Of a stretch of 64,000 nucleotides of DNA, positions 46,373-59,255 are shown one piece after another. A program made the translations under genes and the position numbers. Position 1 is the first letter of the stretch; every line of letters starts with the position of its first letter. The DNA comes from Larix kaempferi (lineage: Eukaryota; Streptophyta; Pinopsida; Pinales; Pinaceae). The stretch is from positions 29,550,501 to 29,614,500 of the forward strand of contig BSBM01000299.1 of the NCBI GenBank assembly GCA_027924585.1, given 5' to 3'. The notes beneath the pieces were generated by a model. The model saw only the letters and a list, made by a program, of their open reading frames with translations. It made no database searches and had not been told where the DNA came from.

Positions 46373-48675
46373 TGCAGCTGCGAGACCCATTCTCAGAGAG
46401 GATGGTACCCTAGTCAGTTAACTAGGGTTCCTGGTCAAGTTAACCAAGCAGAGTAATGAGTAAGACCCTAGAAGGTACCCTAGGTCCCCCAGTTGTCTCC
46501 TCGGGTTCTTGGTCGAGGACCAAGCAGGTTGATGCCATGGCAACGTCCCTAGCATGTGGCTAGGGCCCCTATTTGTCTCTAGTGTATTCTGGTCCAGAAC
46601 CAGACGGTTTCTTGGTCACGATGACCAAGCAGATCCTGCAGGTTGAGACAGAGACTTCCTAGGTCCTACAGATGGTTGATCAACATTCAGCCTAGGACTG
46701 AATTCTCAACTTGAGGTTGAGGACCATTCTCTGTGAGAATGGAGATCCTAGTCATGGACCAGATGGTTGATCAACATGTCCCAATCTAGGACTGAGGTTC
46801 AGCCTTGAGCTGAAAGCCATTCATTGAGAATGAAAGATATTGTTGTCCCCTCTCCTAATTGGTTATTGCTAGGTTGCTTCTCAAGGGACTGGACACCCCT
46901 TGACGATGTCCCTAGTATCTAACTCTTAGGAGCAGTATTAAGGACAAAAAGATTGTACCATCCATTTGGATCTTCTCCCTTATACAGTGATGACAAAATA
47001 TATAAACTATGTATCTTGAGAGAGAGAAAAGTCTTTGGTCTTTATTGGTCCTATTTGATTGATTGTCCACCTTGGTCTTGTGGTTGTTGTTGACTCATGG
47101 TCCTTTTCTTACTTGGTCCTAGCACTCTCACTTATGTGCACATTTGACCCTCATGACTCCTACTTTATGGAGTGTATTTATCTACTTGATTTATTAAAGA
47201 CCATTGGATATAGGACCCTTGACCCACTTATGATTTTGGTCTTTTTACCTTTTGTTGGACCTTTGGACTTTTACTTTATGAAAAATTTATTAAATATTTA
47301 TTTTTTAGTTTTATTAATAACATCTTTATTAATAAAAACTTTATGAATTTATTAATAAAGTTTTATTTTAAGTCTTATCCTTTTTATTTGAAAACCCTTG
47401 GACCATTGGTACCCTACTTTTTATTTTAATTATTATTTATTTATTTATTATTCATTTCTTATTATTCATTTTTTTTAATCCTAAGTTTTTATTATTATTT
47501 TAATCCTAAGTTTTCTAAATCTAAAACTATATATAACTCTAATTCAACGAATGAAAAAAAACTTACCGTGAGCAAAATCTTCACGTCTACTCTTCTACTC
47601 GGGTCAATTGTTATTTCGGCTTATCTTAGCCATTGTTATTTCGGCTGTCTCACGGATTATCTCAGCCATTGTTATTTCGACTCTCTCATGTTTATCTCAG
47701 CAAATTGTTATTTCGGTTGTCTCACGTTTATCTCAGCAATTGTTACTTCGGCTCTCTCACGGATTGTCTCAGCAATTGTTATTTCGACTGTCTCACGGAT
47801 TATCTCAGCAATTGTTATTTCGAGCAGTCTCACGGTTTTATCTATGTATCTAGCTCACGGTTTATTTGTCTCAGCCTCACAGTTTTATCTGTCTCACTAA
47901 TTTAGCAGTCTCACGTATCTCTCTCCACGGCTGTCTCTCTATTCCTTCGCGGGTTGCCTTCACGGCTGTCTCACTGTTTGCCTCAATCTCTCCTCGGGTT
48001 GCTTCACGGGTTATGCATTCTCAGCTTGTCTTTCATGATTGATCTCTACTCAGATATATTTCTGCATAATTTATTTTATCTTATTCAAGATTGATTGATC
48101 TCTGCTCAGACCCACCTTACCTCTGCAATTTACTTCAGTTGTGTTTGACTTGTCTCTGTCTGTGTGAGTTCTTATGCATGGGAATTATTTATGTGCTTGA
48201 CTTTCAAAGTCTGCTGCACCTATTTTTTTCTTTTATCCTTGTCATTTGCTTATTGATTGAAGAACTCGAGATCTGTTTTTTTTTACCTGAACCTTTTCTC
48301 TCTCTCTAGGTACATATATGGTTTAACCAGTTTGACTTGTCCTTTGAGTGACAAGATCAAACTCAGAAATATCTGAGTATAAGGCCGATCCAAATAATGG
48401 TTATAATTCTTTAATGCTACTTCTCATGTACATGACATTTGAAATTTAGTTTACTATTCATGTCAGTTGAAATTTATTTTATATATTGTGCATTTGATGA
48501 TTCTAGAGGACCAACTCTAATGCAATGACCAAATGGAGCATTAAGTTGAAAGAGATGAAAATTATGTTATTTCTGTTTTAATTTAGTTTAGATTTAATTA
48601 AGCATTACTTTTGTTTACATGTTCTTGTATCAAGTTTTTTTATGCGATAAAACGTACATAACTTGATTTTTGACA
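46360..48675 (+). repeat. 3' LTR of the second copia element
   Basis: It begins TGTTAATTTTTAGTGCAGC and ends CTTGATTTTTGACA. It carries the same hairpin array, a TATA-like box at 47528 and the ~36-bp minisatellite. A segment of about 90 bp at 48311-48400 is absent from the 5' LTR. Confidence 0.92.
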
Positions 48676-51600
48676 TTTTGGGCATCACAATTCCATTCTC
48701 TACTTAGTGAAAACCTTCACAAAAGGAGCATGTGTTAAAAGCAACTCTAGACATTCACTTTTTTTTTCCACAATATATGGAAACACAAATAGATAAATTG
48801 TCACATGTTGATGACATACATGATGCAAGCAAGAGAGAGACCTATTATATTATCATCATTATTGTAGACTTCTTTGACACCAACATATAGCACTAGTCCC
48901 AATGTAGATTAGTTTGTTCCAATGCACTAAGTTGTTCAACCACCTATGTCTTTTGGACGACTGCTAACACCTTAGTTGGTTATTGCATGACAACCTTAGA
49001 AAACAAACACTGTCTATTTTTTGAGGCCCAACTCATCACAATTCAATGCAATATCCTATAATTTGTAGTAAGACTATAAATTGCATTATAACGGTTGCTT
49101 AATATTGACACAATGAATAAATACATACACCACCGAATTTTTTATAATGAGGCTCCTAAAGGAAAATTCTAGGTATTAATCCATGCAAATCCCTAGGGGT
49201 ATTGGAATACTCATCATTCAACCCCATTGACCAATGAAGCTATATAACCTTCATTAAAATATATATGGAAAACTATTAAAAATCCCATCCTAAAATTTTA
49301 GATGATGAAGAATTTGCAAAGATATATGTTGCAATGAACAAAAAGAGAAATGATTAGATTTCCATTTCCTTGGAAAATATTGCTTCACCTAACAATTTCG
49401 TTATTTGGTGAGCTATTGCAAAAAAGTATGCATTAACATACTATGTTAAATGCTTAAACCAACACACCCAAAATCACGTGAAGCTATGGAACTAATGTAA
49501 TATTTATGCATTGTCGCATAGTAATGGAAATTGATATATCTTTGTTGAACATGATTATGTGTGTGCTAAATTCATAAACAGAATGGAACCCTTGAGATGT
49601 ACATTGTGCTCATGGGGATTACAGCAATAACGATTAATTATCATCCCTAATATTACAAGTTTGCATGACACATTGTGATCTTTGGTTAAATGTCCATAAC
49701 CACTCACCTACAAATTATGGCATGTAATAGGGAGGAGGAAATTACAACACAAATGTTCCAAGAGAAGATTGGGTAGAACGACATTCAATATCCTCTATGA
49801 CCATATTGAGATGAATTCAACTAAAATACATTAGATTTAGATAATGGTTGGAAACTTTATATCGGTGACTATTGGCAAAATGATTTCATACAACAAGAAA
49901 AGTTTTTTTTTTAAATGATGATGTGTTTACTTGACTTTAGTAGTCAAATTAATACACAAAGAGGGTCCCTTATCCCACAAACAAGGGGGCCTCATACACC
50001 AATGATATTTGGTGTTTTCCTAGGCTATGACCTTAAAATTATATTATTATTATGAAGACACAGATTAAAAAAAAGGGTTTTCTTGAACATTTCAGCATCA
50101 TAAACGTCAAATTCCAACACAATGACACATCTATAAATCACATTTGAATGGTTACTTTATATTCAATGTAAGTAACAAATACATACACTATTGTGGAGGA
50201 TCTTCTCGAAGTAAATTGTGTATAAATTTTGCAACTTTTCAAATGTTTCGAGTGGACAATCCACCTATAATCAAAGGATTAGCCATAAGCATAGAATAAT
50301 GGAGACGAGTAATCATTGAATGAGCTTAAACCTGTGTTAAATGGAAGTAGCCATTATACATAGGAATAAATGGCTAGTTGAATATTGTGATTTAACTAAA
50401 ATAAGAAATGTTTCGTAAAATACCAATTGGATACGAATTGATAACAATGTTAAAATCGGATGTGAATGTCTTGAGAATGATGCGAAATGTGGCAGTCGAA
50501 GTGGAAGGCCTAAAACATCTAGATGTATAATGTGAGGCTGTGGATCATGAGCATATGATATATGAAACCACATAATTAAGAAGCTCCACACTCCACACTA
50601 GATCTGGACATGTAGGATAGTATGTATTCGACTTGGCAATGTATTAGGGTAACAAGACTCTTATTAGGCCACATTCAACATGCATAACGTGTAAATGCAT
50701 AAATGTAGAAAAGGAAAGAAAAACTCAGAAACTGGATTCCGAAGGATGCATGATGTAGGGGTGCAGATTATGGGTATGTGATATATGACATATGAGAATA
50801 AATATTCTCTACACTTTTCACTAGATGTGAAGATGCAAGAATGCAAGGATTCAACTCGGGAATGTGGGAAAAGGAAACAAGACTCTTTGCACTTCTCATT
50901 CCATATACTGAATGCATAAATGTGGAATTGAAGAAAAGGAAAGAAAAAAATAGAAACAAGACTCCACATTCCATAGTGGATGCTAGATGTGTGGATGTGG
51001 GAAAAATCATATACAAGATTTTGAAGGGAAACTCCATAATCAAAATAGTTGGTGAAAAGGGGAAGCAAAGGAAAATAATTAACAAGGTTCTTGAGATCAC
51101 TTTCGTCCCTTATCTACTCATCTATTTTGTAAATTTTTGGTAATTTTATCTCTTTTGGAATATATATATATACCAAAGAATAATAATAATTCATTAATTG
51201 TTTTATAATATTAAACAGACCATTTAATTTTTAGGTATAATGACTACCTCCATTTAGCACCTATTTAAACTCTTGTCCCCCCCCACAAAAAAAATACATA
51301 TACCTGATATTCTTGAGAATCAAAGTATACAAAAACATTACATAAAGGTTTGTATCTAGCTGCAAACCGAACTGAACCAGCCTTCCAACTTTATCTACAT
51401 ATTATCTTGCTTTACAAAAATTGTTCACCAATTTAAAATCCTTAAATGGTTGATATTCCCCATTATTCTAAGCTTATGACTAATTCCCCGATGATGTTGT
51501 AGTGTTTAGTGCCTACTTGAAATGGTGGGAAAGTTTCAAAGCTGTGCACATTTTATTTCTAGAAAAATCTTCTACAATTATGAGAAATTGTGAAATCTAC

Positions 51601-52027
51601 ATTCCTAGAAAGCATTTACACTATTGAATTATAGACAATTAGTCTCCCATAAACAAATATCCAGGTAGTGATAAACATAAATACTCAGGGGTATGGGAAT
51701 ATTTAGTCTCCACCCCCAATTACAAAGAAGAAAACACCCATGAACTATTAAGAAACCTATTTATAACATTTTAGAATTATGACAAATTGGAAAAAACACA
51801 GTTTAGTGAACAAAATGGGTTATGATCAAATTTACAATTCCTTGGATAATATTGTTTCACTTAGTTATTCCTTTGTTGAGTGTTATGGTGATTCATGAAA
51901 AAAGTGCATACAAATAATGAGTTTTGAACACTTTCAATGGTGCACCCAAAATCATGTGAAGTTATGAGATCAATTTAACAATTGGTGCACGTTCTTAGAG
52001 TAAAATTGATATACCTTTGAATATATC

Positions 52028-53074
52028 AATTTCACTGAATATAGTGATGTATTCACTTAGATTTATTAGGATTTGAAGGATATTCTTGAATATTTCAACA
52101 TCTTGAACACTGACATTGAGCTTGATGCCAAACCTATTGAACAATGCTCATGCAAGATTCCACTCTTCCAAATATAACTTTAGTGGTTACCATCAAATCA
52201 ATATTGGAAAGAAACATAATCCAAATAATTCCTTTGTAATTTAATGGCATCCTACTACTACATAATTTGACCACTTTAATTATAAATGCAAATGTTTCTT
52301 TTAGTTGCAACATCCTAAACAATTTCAAGGATTTTATCTACACGTTCCTTTGTGATCTATCTTGATTACTTTGTTCTACACAGAATCCTATGATACCATG
52401 TTTAACAACTCAAATGAATGATACAATCATGCTATCAATTTGGTTTGCTAATGAATCCTAATAATTTATTGTTATCCTTCCCCTTTTCAAGAAAGTCAAA
52501 ACCGTCATGGATTTACCTCCCATGATTAATGTAACATGAGTGTGCACACTCCTAGGTCACAATCGATATTGTCAAAATTTCTTTTTATTTTTATATGCTC
52601 ATATCACCTCCTAACCAAAGATATCCAATTTGAATGGATAATCCTCTATAAATAATCATATAATACTCTCAAGGAGAAGATTGTGGAAGCACCAAACTTG
52701 GTCTAGCCATGGTGGGATAAAATATTCCAGCTTGACACAAATGCTTCCAACATCATGATTAATAGCCTTACATAAACCATATGATGATATTCTAGATCAT
52801 CATATATAGTTTGTGATCAAGAAGTTGAATGTTGTCGAGAAGAATTACACCATCTCAAAGTGAAGCTAATTCCATGGTTTATGTCATACATAAATATTTA
52901 TATTTTATTTTGGTGCAAAATTTGTGATGTTTATGTTGATCATTAGGTCTTTATATACATTCTAAAAAAAAATCCCCAATTACAGTTGAGCTTCTAGATT
53001 TTATTGTTATAGGTATATGAGTTCACTACTTTTGTAAAAAAAAGAAATATACATGTCGCATGTGATTTCCTTTA
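52028..53074. other. Intergenic, no gene seen
   Basis: AT-rich sequence continuing from copy B. A phrase around 52080 (TTCTTGAATATTTCAACATC) faintly resembles 7385 in copy A (TTCTTGAACATTTCAACATC), so this may be a further diverged internal repeat of the same family. Confidence 0.4.
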
Positions 53075-53776
53075 TGTGAAATTCAGTTCACACCAATATT
53101 TGATCAATAAATTACATACTCTCACAAAGATCTCACACAACTAGTCAAGAACACAGAAAATTACTCACAATAGATACAAACTGTATTAAATCTCATGAAT
53201 AAAATACATAAACCAACCTTAGTTAATTAAATGGATGTCAATATATAATGTTTACATAAGAGATTTGAATGGATAAAGATTTCGTTTCGATCCTCACAAA
53301 AGTAGACTTACTAAAATGATGCAAAACCCCCCTAGGTGGCAAGTGTGTTCTCCAAGTCACACCAAAGGCTCATGAGTTTCTGAATTAGTGACCCAAGTGT
53401 GATGTATGATGAAAAAAAATTCTAAATCCCAAAAATGGAAGGAAGAAACATCAAGTAGTGAAAGTGGTCCAAAAAGCACTTCCCTAGTCAACTAGCTTTT
53501 CACCTTTCACCCAAAAGTAGTAAAAAGCAGTAAAACGCAGGAATGCGCCATTCTCACCAGAACCTTATCCAGAATCACTAGGAATGCGCCCAAGTGACTT
53601 AGGAAACTTGTGGTCCACACTAGGAAAGCTTGTGGTCCTCCTAGAGATGACTTGTGGTCCACACAATGACTCATATGCCAACTATTTAGTCTAATACATA
53701 GTAATTAATCATGAAATGAATCATTAATGTATCTAATGTATTAATTAACATGGAGTGGGTTTTAATTATTCCAACA
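53075..53776 (-). repeat. 3' LTR of the truncated minus-strand copia element
   Basis: In element orientation it runs TGTTGGAATAATTAAAAC to GAACTGAATTTCACA with TG and CA ends, and it follows a polypurine tract. The outer boundary is inferred from the CA end alone. Confidence 0.65.
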
Positions 53777-53954
53777 CCCCCCATAAGTATGACTTTATGT
53801 GATAAATATCAGGAAATGAAAAATACTAAGGGCCCAGTAACAAGACTTGGTCACCCTGTACAATACTATCGGTCCACAAAACAAGGATATAAGGAAAACC
53901 TCATGGGAAAAACCTTCCCTCAAAAAGTGGACATATCAAAATTGAAAGATTGCT

Positions 53955-54345
53955 GATCAATCCTTCACTCCACCACATGTTCATCCATCCCAAGTAGTGA
54001 TCTAAGATAGTTGAATGTCTTCTTAGTAAAATCTTTGGTGAATATGTCTGCAGTTTGCTCACCCGTTGGGAAATAATGCAAATCAATGATCTGGTCATGC
54101 ACTAAACCTCTGATGTAGTGCATATGTATCTCAATATGCTTGGTCCTATGTCTCTACACTGGATCACTTGAGACCCTTATAGCACTCTGATTGTCACAAA
54201 ATATGACAGTAGGAGTACTAAAGGAAATCTCAAACTCTGAAAGAATACCCTACAACCACACACATTGAGTAGCAGCATTCACTGCTCCTTTGTACTCAGT
54301 CTCTGCTGAAGATAGTGCAATGGCACTTTGTTTCTTGCTAGACTA
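53955..54345 (-). pseudogene. RNase H C-terminus of the truncated copia element
   Basis: On the minus strand the frame reads SSKKQSAIALSSAETEYKGA, then FCDNQSAIRVSSDPV, KHIEIHMHYIRGLV and EQTADIFTKDFTKKTF, ending in GMDEHVVE. These are the hallmark motifs of the copia RNase H end. Three in-frame TAG codons break it: near 54346, 54252 and 54158. The upstream RNase H and reverse transcriptase are absent because another element inserted at 54354. Confidence 0.85.
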
Positions 54346-54353
54346 GCAAACAG

Positions 54354-54979
54354 TGTTGATGTATTTGTAACTTCGGAATATATTCACTTGTATATTGTAT
54401 GTATTACATTTGTACTTTATTGTATCCCCAACGGAGATGTATTATTCCTTCGATTTGAAGTGTCGTCATGTGTAGTTGCAAGTGTTGCGAGTTATAGTGT
54501 AAGTGTCGTAACTTATACTTGATGGGTTATTAGACCACCCTGTTGGGGTCGGCCCTATATGAGTCATGTGGGTCAAAGGGTTATTAGGCCACCCTATTGG
54601 GGGTTGGCCCAGTCAGCATTATGTTATGTGGTTAAGTTAGGGCCAACCTAGTTGAGTAAAGTTCAAGTGATGTAGTGTATAAATAGAGAGCGTGTCTCTC
54701 TCATTTTACACATTCTCTTGCATTAGTGAGGAAAGAGGAGGATGCACACAAGTGGAGGAGGAACATGTTGTTGTAGATATATATCTCTTGGGTTTTATCA
54801 TGGTGATCATTGTATTGATGCTTATTCTATCTCTAACGAAGTTGCAGGGCTTTTCACCTTCTTGGTTTTCCCCAGTGAAATGTTTTGTGTCTCTTGTCTC
54901 TTATGCTTGATATGTTGTACATGTTGTTCTTTCAATTAAGATCCTATATCATAATATATTAAATTCTTAAAAACTAACA
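54354..54979 (+). repeat. 5' LTR of the fourth copia element
   Basis: It begins TGTTGATGTATTTGTAAC and ends TTAAAAACTAACA. A good TATA box, TATAAATA, is at 54678, followed by a CT-rich start region. Two near-copies of GGGTTATTAG(A/G)CCACCCT lie in U3. Length is 626 bp. Confidence 0.85.
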
Positions 54980-54991
54980 TGGTATCAGAGC
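54980..54991 (+). other. Primer binding site of the fourth copia element
   Basis: TGGTATCAGAGC directly follows the LTR. Confidence 0.92.
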
Positions 54992-57589
54992 TAGCCTGAA
55001 GGAAGGCATGCTATGACATTTATGACACTTGTTGCACTTGCGAAGCTAGGGATTGATATAGCAAAAACTAGTCATCATAGAACTTTCGCTATAAATCCAT
55101 CTTGGTGAAGTTTTAGGATCTGAAAATATTACAGGTCGTAGATAAGATCCCCATGTACCTTGTATCCGCAGAAGAGCCTCTAATTCGCTATACTTTCAAA
55201 TTTATGATCTGTACAATATAGGGTTTCTACCTCTTCCAGATCTCAGTCATAAACAGGTGACCTAGGAAAAAAGGTCACAACTTGGGCTAGGAAGCTCGAA
55301 ATGAAATTTCGTAAACTATGGCAAGTAGGGCACGGACTGTACTTTCACAAGTCCAATTTTCAAAGGCCAAAATTGAACTAGTGACAAGTGGCACTCCGTA
55401 CAAGTTCGCTCTCCTGTTTTATCCCATAATAGGTCACATTGCGACACTTGGAATAACTCTCTCTCAGAGAATCCATTTGAGGTCAGACCTGTGGGGTTGG
55501 AAATATAACAGTTCAGGATACCACGGGCTAAATTTTTAGACCCTGTAAATCTGAAATTTCGGAGTTACACCAGAAACAATCAGGTGCATATTTCTGTCAA
55601 AACATAATTGGATTTTGAGCACCTTCGTTCATGGCTCCAGGAATTTAGGGTTTCCAAGAATGTTGGAATTTTTGTATAGAATACCACGGCTGGATGCTCC
55701 TCATCAAAATCAAAATTTAGAGACCAAGATCAAATTTTTTGGTTGGGCAGAAGGTCGGGCTTGATCAAACCCTAGTTCGGGACTTTGATCGAAAAAGTGG
55801 AAAATTAGGGCTTCTATAAAAGTTGGAATTTTTTAATTCTGTGACCATGGCTGGAAGCTCCTCAAGAAAATCAAAGTGTAGAGCTTTGGATCAAACCTTT
55901 TGGTTGGGTGAAGCTCTGGGGAAATCAAACCCTAATTCAGGGTCTTCCCAAGTGAATCCAGAAATCTAGAAGGCAATTTTGAGCGGTGAAACTTTGCAGT
56001 TTTCAAATTCTGAGTATACCATCTTGATCAGCTCATCAAGGTTCATCTTTCTATTCTTTCAGAAGTTTGAAATTCAAGGTTTTAATTTTTAGGGTTTCTC
56101 TGACAAACCCTAATCCAGCTCTAGATCCAGTTTCAGCAAATCAAAGTGGATTGGTTTAATCCTGCAAGAGAATGAATTCGACATCTGCATAAGTGAAGAA
56201 GTTCCAGTTCCAGAGGGAGATGAGGCTAAGGCCTTACATAAGAAGTCTACAACCAATCTCGACAGGTATGACTTGAGGAGATACAGGTATGTTTTGAAAT
56301 ATGTTCATGATTAAGGTTATGATATGTTTTTCATATTACTGAGGTTAGTACAATATTGATTAATTTTAGACTTGTCTTATCACCCTAGTAAAAGTATGAA
56401 TGCATGTATAGGGTTATGACATTTATGATTGTACTAATACACCATGATGTTGTATGAGGTTGATGTTGTCCGCTAACATGTAAGGTACATCAAGAAAGAC
56501 AAATCAAGTTCTAGATCAAGAACATATGACCATGGTGACATGAAGACAAAGACTCATGAAGCTCTACTTACAAGGTATGTATTATTTGGTTCCACAATGG
56601 TTAACTTATGAGATATGCAGGTCACTAGCACAAGTCATTTGAGAGAACAAGAAGACATCATGTGGGTATGTTAGACATAACTCGCTAACATATTAATCCA
56701 TGTATGTTTTTCCTATATCAAGTTAGAATCCTACCTTGTGATAGGATCTCTTATATAAGTATACTTGGTATGATTCATAATGATTATTCATGAAGTTATA
56801 GGTCTGAGTAATCATGGGTTTAGGCATATTATGCTTCTTACTTTGATTGATGATATGACTAACCAGAAAAGTCCTATGGTCAAATAGGAATATGCATGAG
56901 TAAAAGAATTGTGATAAATTATTTGTGTATGAAATGATCTTGACCATACATGTTTAAGATTACTTAGAATCATAATGTTTTTGATAGTATTAATATTATA
57001 CTAATGAATGTATGTATGAGACCTCGAGGATAACACAATGATGATACTAGTAAGTATGCATAGTGATCAAGGATGGATATAAGTAATCCAGGAAGCAAAG
57101 ATCAAGAGGGAGCACACTCCAGTAGTTCCTACAAGGAAGAAAATATTGAGAGGGAGTCCACCCTACAACCAAACAAAGATAAGTATTTGAATTGTCATTT
57201 CTTGCATACTTGTTTGTTTAAATAATATTGTTCAATGATGTCCTAGACTTAGGGTGTGTATTATGCATATTAGAATAATTGCATTAATGAACAGTATACT
57301 ACTAATATGCATGTGATGGGTAAGTGGCCTATGGCACTATACAACATTCCATTGCTACTTATCTAGAATGAAACCTCTTTGCTGACATGTTGGGAGTTGT
57401 GCACTCTTAACAATGTTCTGGTAGAGATTCGAAGGCATCTAGAAAGTTACGGGATATGGATAAATGTTGTATTGAAGCATTGGCTAAATTAATTGCATGA
57501 CTGTATGACATATTTCTTTATGTGTAAGAATTTGTTCTGAAAACTATGAGATGTTTCTAATCATGCAATTTAACTTGTCTTCCAGGAAA
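54992..57589 (+). other. Internal region of the fourth copia element, mostly non-coding
   Basis: No long ORF survives. A ~160-bp segment is tandemly repeated at 55645-55804 and 55805-55960 (TTAGGG, then GTTGGAATTTTT, GGCTGGA, CTCCTCA, TTTTGGTTGGG, CAAACCCTA). Near 56160-56280 a gag-like stretch is visible (NEFDICISEEVPVPEGDEAK). Integrase is not recognisable. Several GT-rich, intron-like passages follow. Confidence 0.5.
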
Positions 57590-59232
57590 GATCGTATGCC
57601 ATCACCTACAAAAGAAGGACTGCAACATTTGTTCCAGCAACAAAGCTATCTATTGAAGATATTGAAGTTCCCAGGATCCGGGAGGAAGTAATGGAAGAAT
57701 ACCATGATCTGTTGATCGTGAAGAAATATTTTTGGGATGTGGTCCCAAGACCAAATGGGAAGTGTGTTGTGACTTCCAAAGATCAAGCATGCTGCAAATG
57801 GCAGCATAGAGAAATACAAAGCGAGATTTGTAGCTTGTGGATTCTCCCAGAAAAAGGGAATAGACTATGAAGAGAATTTTTCTCATGTAGCTAGACACAC
57901 TTCCATCAGATCAGTACTTGCTCTAGCTGCAATGATGAAATGGAAGATACACCAGATAGATGTCAAGACAACTTTCTTGAATGGTGTGGTCGAGGAGGAA
58001 GTGTATGTGGAGAAGCCACTTGGTTTTGAGAGACATGATAGAGAGTCATATGTGTGCAGGTTGAAGAAAGCCTTGTATGGCTTGAAGCAAGCTCCTAGGA
58101 CTTGGTATGGTGTAGGATAGACAACTTTCTATCCAGTTTGGGCTTTACCAATACTAAATTAGATTCCAACCTTTACTACAAGGTTGAGGAAGGCAATCCA
58201 GTGATACTACTCTTGTATGTGGATGACCTGTTTGTTATAGGTGAGGATAGATTGAATGCCGATACGAAGAGGAAGCTTGCTGCCGAGTTCGAGATGAAGG
58301 ACTTGGGTATGATGCACTACTTTTTAGGTATGGAGGTGTGGCAGAGCACAGATGGAATCTTCCTTGGACAAGGGAAGTATGCAGAAGAGATCCTGAAGAG
58401 GTTCAGGATGATGGACTACAAGGCCATGGCCACACCTATGGCATTGAACCCAAAGCTTCTATGTCATGCTTCATCAGAGCCGGTTGATGTCATGGTGTAT
58501 CATCAGATGATTGGGTCCTTGATGTACGTGACAAACACGAGACCAAATATTTGCTTTGCGGTGAACACATTAAGCCAGTTCCTAACGGATCCCATAGGTG
58601 TTCACCTAGTTGCTGTAAAGCATATTTTGAGGTACCTGAAGGGTGCAGTTGATTATGGGCTCAAGTATGATGCAAATCAAAAGGTTAACCTGGAGGGTTA
58701 TATTGATTCAGATTGGGCAGGCAATGCTGCGAATAGGAAGAGCACTTCTAGGTGCTGCTTCAGTATGGGATTAGGTATGATCTCTTGGTTTAGTAGGAAG
58801 CAGTCCTGCGTAGCATTGAGTACAGTCGAAGCAGAGTATGTTGCAGCTTGTTTCGCTAGTTGTGAGGCAGTATGGCTGAGGAAGTTACTGTCTGAGTTAT
58901 TTGATCTCCCGTTGGGTGCTACTGGTATCTTTTGTGACAACTCGAGTTGTGTGAAGCTGTCTGAGAACCCAGTGTTCCATGACAGGTCGAAGCACATTGA
59001 GATCAAATATCACTATATCAAGGATATGGTGCAGAGAGGAGTAGTGAAGCCCCTGTATGTTGCGACAGATGAGCAGATAGCCGATGTTTTGACCAAGCCC
59101 TGTCCAGTCGATGTGTTGACCAAGCCGCTGGCCAGTTGATGTGTTGACCAAGCCACTGGCCAGAGTGAAATTTGAGTACTTCAGCGAGAGGCTTGGTGTA
59201 CTTCAGATCGATATTCCTTCCAAGGGGAAGTG
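57590..59232 (+). pseudogene. Copia reverse transcriptase-RNase H, broken by frameshifts
   Basis: The region starts with WDVVPRPNGK and, after a frameshift near 57775, continues GSIEKYKARFVACGFSQ, then IDVKTTFLNGVVEEEVYVEK and LYGLKQAPRTWY. A second frameshift near 58115 leads into the long frame 58102-59139. That frame holds LLYVDDLFVIG (the YVDD catalytic motif), DLGMMHYFLGMEV, YIDSDWAGN, ALSTVEAEYVAA and the RNase H end ADVLTKP. The VLTKPL phrase is repeated three times by a ~30-bp tandem duplication at 59085-59160, which also moves the frame. The final FEYFSERLGV lies just before the polypurine-like tract. Confidence 0.88.
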
Positions 59233-59255
59233 ATGAGTCCGGATACACAGATGAA

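Larger units (their letters stand above)
42232..48675 (+). mobile_element. Non-autonomous Ty1/copia element with one fused gag-protease ORF
   Basis: Two LTRs (2224 and 2316 bp) enclose only 1.9 kb of internal sequence. The element has a primer site, one 597-codon ORF, a polypurine tract and a TTTTG target duplication, so its ends are certain. Integrase, reverse transcriptase and most of RNase H are missing, yet the ORF reads through both deletion junctions. It would need proteins from a complete relative to move. LTR sequence is close between copies apart from one ~90-bp indel near 48310. Confidence 0.93.
41889..52027 (+). repeat. Copy B of the 3.7-kb dispersed repeat, split by a copia element
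   Basis: Segments 41889-42231 and 48681-52027 together align with copy A (5721-9378). The uninterrupted sequence in copy A (CCCCTTTTGGGCATCACAAT near 6034) shows exactly where the copia element entered. After 52027 copy B carries on into sequence not present beyond copy A, because copy A is cut there by another LTR. Confidence 0.8.
53075..54353 (-). mobile_element. Fragment of a minus-strand Ty1/copia element (3' LTR and RNase H end)
   Basis: On the minus strand the order is RNase H C-terminus (54345-53955), 3' untranslated region, polypurine tract CTTATGGGGGG (53787-53777), then an LTR (53776-53075). The element is cut at 54353 by the LTR of another copia element, in the middle of RNase H. 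Its remaining body is not found elsewhere in the window. The 3' untranslated phrase CCTCATGGGAAAAA is shared with the element at 9379-12133, suggesting a related family. Confidence 0.8.
54354..59236 (+). mobile_element. Ty1/copia element with 5' LTR and degraded pol, 3' LTR not found
   Basis: A 626-bp LTR is followed by a primer site, 2.6 kb of mostly non-coding internal sequence, and a recognisable reverse transcriptase-RNase H region. A polypurine-like CCAAGGGGAAG ends at 59232. The expected 3' LTR starting TGTTGATGT is not there, so the right end was lost or replaced. The left end interrupts the RNase H of the minus-strand copia fragment; the adjoining AACAG would be its target duplication, but no partner is present. 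Confidence 0.8.

Noticed and set aside
50664-51143. Overlapping ORFs of 100-134 codons on both strands of copy B
   Set aside because: Partly shared with copy A only because the DNA is shared; the copy A version is frameshifted and the residues are low-complexity Phe/Leu/Ser.
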